From the NCBI GenBank assembly GCA_937907415.1, contig CALCHY010000166.1, positions 1-10,011 of the forward strand: a DNA stretch of 10,011 nucleotides. Direction: 5' to 3'. The notes under the pieces were generated by a model, which searched no databases, was not told the origin of the DNA, and worked only from the letters and a program-made list of their open reading frames with translations. Position numbers and translations under genes: made by a program. The stretch comes from an uncultured Trueperaceae bacterium. Its GTDB lineage: Bacteria; Deinococcota; Deinococci; Deinococcales; Trueperaceae. Of the stretch, positions 7,803 to 10,011 are shown piece after piece. Position 1 is the first letter of the stretch; each line of letters begins with the position of its first letter.

Positions 7803-8519
7803 GTGAAACCATCACGCCAACAGGGCAGCTCGCGCCCGCTAGCGCCAACACCCTCTCGCCTGGCGTCGCAGGCGGCCACCGCACGACCAGTCCGCGCGCG
7901 CCTCCGGGCGCTGCTCGCCACCCTGGTGCTGGGACTGAGCGGCGGCGCCCTGGCGCACGCCACCTTGGTGTTCGGCACGGTCACCACGCAGCCGGCAGTG
8001 CCGCGCGCCGGCGAGCGCATCACGCTCAGCTTGAAGATGCACGACCCCATCAGCACGCCGGTCGAGGACGCGATCGTCTTCCTGGAGGCCGGGCCGCAAA
8101 GCGAGCTGGCGGACGCGCCGGGCGAGAGCGCGGAGAGCCTGATCATCGTGGAGCCGGTGGTGAGCACCGAGCGCTTCACCGAGGTCGCGCCGGGCGTGTA
8201 CCAGACGGAGTTCGTGCTGCCGCATGGGGGCGCGTGGCGGCTGGTGTTCCGCGACCAGACCTACCGCCAGGAGGAGGCGCGCGCCGGCGTCACCCTGCTC
8301 GTGGGTGAGGGCGCGACGGCCGAACCGCTCTACTTCGTGTTCCCGCCCACCGCCACCGGGCCCGAGAGCCTGGCGAGCTGGCTGGTGTTCGTGGTGGGGA
8401 TCCCGCTGCTGGCCGGGGTGGGCATCACCGTAGCGGTGCTGCGCAAGGGCGGCGACGCGTCCGAGCCGCCTCCCGAGGACGCCGCCGCAGCCGAGGTCGG
8501 CCCGACGGGGCCGCCGTGA
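7803..8519 (+). CDS. YtkA/CopC-like exported, membrane-anchored protein
   Basis: A 238-residue envelope protein of uncertain exact function. A long basic N-region precedes a signal peptide ending GGALA, with probable cleavage just before His 52 (HATLVFG). The next ~125 residues look like an immunoglobulin-type beta sandwich (AGERITLSLKMHDPI, then VAPGVYQTEFVLPHGGAWRLVF) of the kind found in YtkA-like, FixH and CopC proteins. A membrane anchor spans about 192-213, followed by an acidic Pro/Ala-rich cytoplasmic tail. A mature N-terminal His is also the copper ligand in CopC; His 80 and His 141 are other candidate ligands. The start is GTG 7803 with AGGAGG 8 nt upstream; ATG 7731 would add 24 residues and has no such site. 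With the SCO1 gene two positions downstream, a copper or cytochrome oxidase assembly role is plausible but inferred. Confidence 0.7.
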   Translation: MKPSRQQGSSRPLAPTPSRLASQAATARPVRARLRALLATLVLGLSGGALAHATLVFGTVTTQPAVPRAGERITLSLKMHDPISTPVEDAIVFLEAGPQSELADAPGESAESLIIVEPVVSTERFTEVAPGVYQTEFVLPHGGAWRLVFRDQTYRQEEARAGVTLLVGEGATAEPLYFVFPPTATGPESLASWLVFVVGIPLLAGVGITVAVLRKGGDASEPPPEDAAAAEVGPTGPP

Positions 8520-8583
8520 CCGGGGCGGCGAACCTGCCAGTTGCCCCCAGGATCTATACCGCGCCACGATTGGAGCCCCGCCC
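8520..8583 (+). other. 64-bp spacer before the DsbA-like gene
   Basis: It holds a TATACC at 8555-8560 that might be part of an internal promoter, although no well-spaced -35 accompanies it. GGAG lies about 8 nt before GTG 8584 as a ribosome site. Nothing else stands out. Confidence 0.3.
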
Positions 8584-9237
8584 GTGACCCAACGCCGCCT
8601 CACGCTCGCCACCCTCGCCCTTCTCGCCCTCATCGTCGTCGGCTTCGTCGCTTACCGCCAGTTCCTGGCCCCTGCGGCTACCGTGAGCGCCCCCACGGGC
8701 GGTTACGCCGGCCAGCCCACCCTCGGGCGCGTCGACGCGCCCGTGAAGCTGATCCTGTTCGAGAACTTCCTGTGCGAGCACTGCAAGGCGTTCGAGGAGG
8801 GCGTGTTCCCGAGGATCAAGAGCGACTACATCGACACGGGCCAGGTGCAGGCGTACTACGTCAACCTCGCCTGGGGCAGCGAGAGCGCCACCACCGCCGG
8901 CCTGGCCGGCGAGTGCGCCTACCGCCAGGACGAGCTGGCGTTCTGGGAATACAAGCGCGCCCTCTACGCCGCCCAGGACGATCACGACGGCGCCTGGGCC
9001 ACCTCCGCCAACCTCGTGGCCATCGCGCGGAGCGTGCCCGCCCTCGACGCCGAGGAGCTGCGCGCCTGCCTCGCGGACGGGCGCTACTTGAACGAAGTGC
9101 AGCGCGACCTGGAGTTGGGCGACCTAGTCGGCGTGCGCGGCACCCCCTCCATCGTGGTGGGCACGCAGGGCTTCGAGGCGCCTAGCTACGAGACCCTCGC
9201 CGACGCCATCGAGCGCGAGCTCGCCGGCGGGCGGTAA
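8584..9237 (+). CDS. Membrane-anchored DsbA/BdbD-like thiol-disulfide oxidoreductase
   Basis: A 217-residue thioredoxin-fold protein acting outside the inner membrane, held by an N-terminal anchor (LTLATLALLALIVVGFVAY). The active site CEHC (Cys 64 and 67) lies in ILFENFLCEHCKAFEEGVFP. The cis-proline loop is GTPSIVVG (Pro 188). The inserted helical domain lies between them, with Cys 111 and Cys 162 able to form a second disulfide as in BdbD-type enzymes. This is the DSBA-like thioredoxin (Thioredoxin_4) layout. The start is GTG 8584, with GGAG upstream. SCO1 follows after 3 nt. In such company it could keep the cysteines of SCO1 or of the CuA site of oxidase subunit II in the right redox state. 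It could instead be a general disulfide-forming enzyme; the sequence cannot separate oxidase from reductase function. Confidence 0.88.
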   Translation: MTQRRLTLATLALLALIVVGFVAYRQFLAPAATVSAPTGGYAGQPTLGRVDAPVKLILFENFLCEHCKAFEEGVFPRIKSDYIDTGQVQAYYVNLAWGSESATTAGLAGECAYRQDELAFWEYKRALYAAQDDHDGAWATSANLVAIARSVPALDAEELRACLADGRYLNEVQRDLELGDLVGVRGTPSIVVGTQGFEAPSYETLADAIERELAGGR

Positions 9238-9240
9238 CCC

Positions 9241-9837
9241 GTGTCCCACAAGCGCGCCATCCTTCTAGCCATTGCGTTGACGGCGCTCGTGGCCGCCGGC
9301 GCCGCGCTCTACCTATCCCGCGCGGGCGCCGCGCCGGGGTGGGCGGGCGTGCTGCTCGACAGCCCGCCGGCATTGGGCGACGTCACCCTGGCCACCACGG
9401 GCGGGCGGCGCACGGCCCTGTCCGAGCTCGAAGCGCCCTACCTGCTGGTGTTCTTCGGCTACACGAGCTGCCCCGACGTGTGCCCGCTCACCATGGCGCG
9501 CCTGGCGCGCACCTACCGCGACCTGGGCGAACCGGAGGAGGTGCAGGTGGTGATGGTCACCGTCGACCCCGCCACCGACACGCTTGAGCGGCTGCAGGCC
9601 TACGTGGAGGGCTTCCACCCCGGCTTCCTGGGCCTGCGCGGCAGCAACCAGGAGGCCGCCGAGGCCGCCCTGCGTTTCTACGTCGGCGTCAACGCGATCG
9701 GTGACGGGCTCGTGGCGCACTCAGACCCCGTGGCGCTGCTGGGGCCCGACCGCCGCATGCGCCTGCTCTACCCGCAGGACAAGCTGAGTGGTCTGGAGGG
9801 CGACCTGCGGGCGGTGCTCGCCGGGCGGGCCTGGTGA
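9241..9837 (+). CDS. sco1: SCO1/SenC copper chaperone for cytochrome c oxidase
   Basis: A 198-residue thioredoxin-fold protein that binds copper and helps build the CuA centre of cytochrome c oxidase, tethered outside the membrane by an N-terminal anchor (ILLAIALTALVAAGAALYL). The copper motif CPDVC (Cys 77 and 81) lies in FFGYTSCPDVCPLTM, and the third ligand His 160 is in GLVAHSDPVALLGPDRRMRLLY. MVTVDPATDT is the conserved strand after the first helix. All three copper ligands are present, which argues for a true SCO rather than a peroxiredoxin-like relative. The start is GTG 9241, 3 nt after the DsbA-like stop; the ribosome site is weak, so coupling is likely. No oxidase subunit genes are visible. 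It is the last gene of this plus-strand cluster. Confidence 0.92.
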   Translation: MSHKRAILLAIALTALVAAGAALYLSRAGAAPGWAGVLLDSPPALGDVTLATTGGRRTALSELEAPYLLVFFGYTSCPDVCPLTMARLARTYRDLGEPEEVQVVMVTVDPATDTLERLQAYVEGFHPGFLGLRGSNQEAAEAALRFYVGVNAIGDGLVAHSDPVALLGPDRRMRLLYPQDKLSGLEGDLRAVLAGRAW

Positions 9838-9842
9838 GGCGG

Positions 9843-9917
9843 GAGCGCGATTCGCTCTACCCGTGAACAAAGGCGGCGCACCGATCTATCTGGCCGCTAG
9901 CCTTGCCGGGAACCGGC
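9843..9917 (+). terminator. Two small hairpins after sco1
   Basis: GAGCG (9843-9847) pairs with CGCTC (9853-9857) just past the stop, and GCCGG (9905-9909) pairs with CCGGC (9913-9917). Neither is followed by a T tract. Their position makes one of them a plausible end for the copper/thiol operon, with weak support. Confidence 0.3.
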
Positions 9918-9949
9918 GTGGCCTCACGGGCCGTGTCCGCCCCACGAGG

Positions 9950-9977
9950 CGTCTCTAAAACGACCGTTTTTGGAACA
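9950..9977. repeat. 28-bp dyad with 2-bp centre, candidate serine-recombinase site
   Basis: CGTCTCTAAAACG (9950-9962) and CGTTTTTGGAACA (9965-9977) are inverted over 9 of 13 positions around a central AC. The inner six pairs (AAAACG/CGTTTT) are perfect. Two 13-bp arms around a 2-bp overlap is the layout of a resolvase crossover site. The outer arm nearly repeats, inverted, at 2763-2775. A weak AT-rich terminator is the alternative reading. Confidence 0.4.
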
Positions 9978-10011
9978 TGGCTCGGGCCCGCCGAGTCCGA
10001 TCCGCCTCGAA
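9977..10011 (+). other. Possible start of a reading frame running off the right edge
   Basis: ATG 9977 opens MARARRVRSAS and is still open at the window end. There is no clear ribosome site. The A of the ATG is the last base of the 28-bp dyad. The piece is too short to classify. Confidence 0.15.

Noticed and set aside
9943..9978. Tn3-family terminal inverted repeat (a stretch around CGTCTC and AAAACG recalls the Tn21-type end)
   Set aside because: Similarity is confined to about a dozen bases, the usual GGGG outer end is missing, no matching 38-bp copy is in the window and no transposase is visible.

Overview
The window is high-GC bacterial DNA with dense, mostly GTG- or ATG-started genes. 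Several starts lack a Shine-Dalgarno but have a TANNNT box close upstream. Together with an AbiEi-type gene and a SCO1/DsbA-like/YtkA-like cluster, this would suit a Deinococcota lineage such as Trueperaceae. A high-GC actinobacterium is not excluded. The assignment is inference from composition and gene style, not from any marker gene.

Left part (1-2474): the window opens inside a Tn3/Hin-type serine recombinase whose N-terminus lies off the edge. A terminator-like hairpin follows, then a complete ABCB-type half-transporter (membrane domain fused to ATPase) with the signature variant LSGGQWQK seen in peptide/lantibiotic exporters. A 0.4-kb non-coding stretch (2475-2886) holds nested dyads and a short direct repeat. 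Next is an AbiEi-like winged-helix antitoxin gene. Where its AbiEii toxin partner would normally overlap, only a 16-codon GTGA-coupled reading frame remains.

Middle (3680-7686, minus strand): a heavy-metal efflux operon, reading right to left. It encodes a CadA/ZntA-type P1B-ATPase, a CadD-family cadmium transporter starting 2 nt after the ATPase stop, an ArsR/SmtB repressor with a CVC metal motif, and a small secreted protein of unknown function. A strong hairpin abuts the last stop codon.

Right part (7687-9837, plus strand): a divergent 116-bp spacer contains an inverted repeat over a likely cad promoter. It leads into a three-gene envelope module: a YtkA/CopC-like membrane-anchored protein whose predicted mature N-terminus is His, a membrane-anchored DsbA-like CEHC thiol oxidoreductase, and a SCO1/SenC copper chaperone. 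SCO proteins deliver copper to the CuA centre of cytochrome c oxidase, so this module is probably respiratory-copper or thiol maintenance. It is placed back to back with divalent-metal efflux.

Right edge (9838-10011): no complete gene is visible. There are small hairpins and a 28-bp dyad with a 2-bp centre, which is the geometry of a serine-resolvase crossover site. One 13-bp arm reappears with one mismatch, in opposite orientation, at 2763. The stretch from about 2.76 to 9.98 kb could therefore be a mobile or invertible metal-resistance cassette. This is a hypothesis, since short matches of this size also occur by chance.
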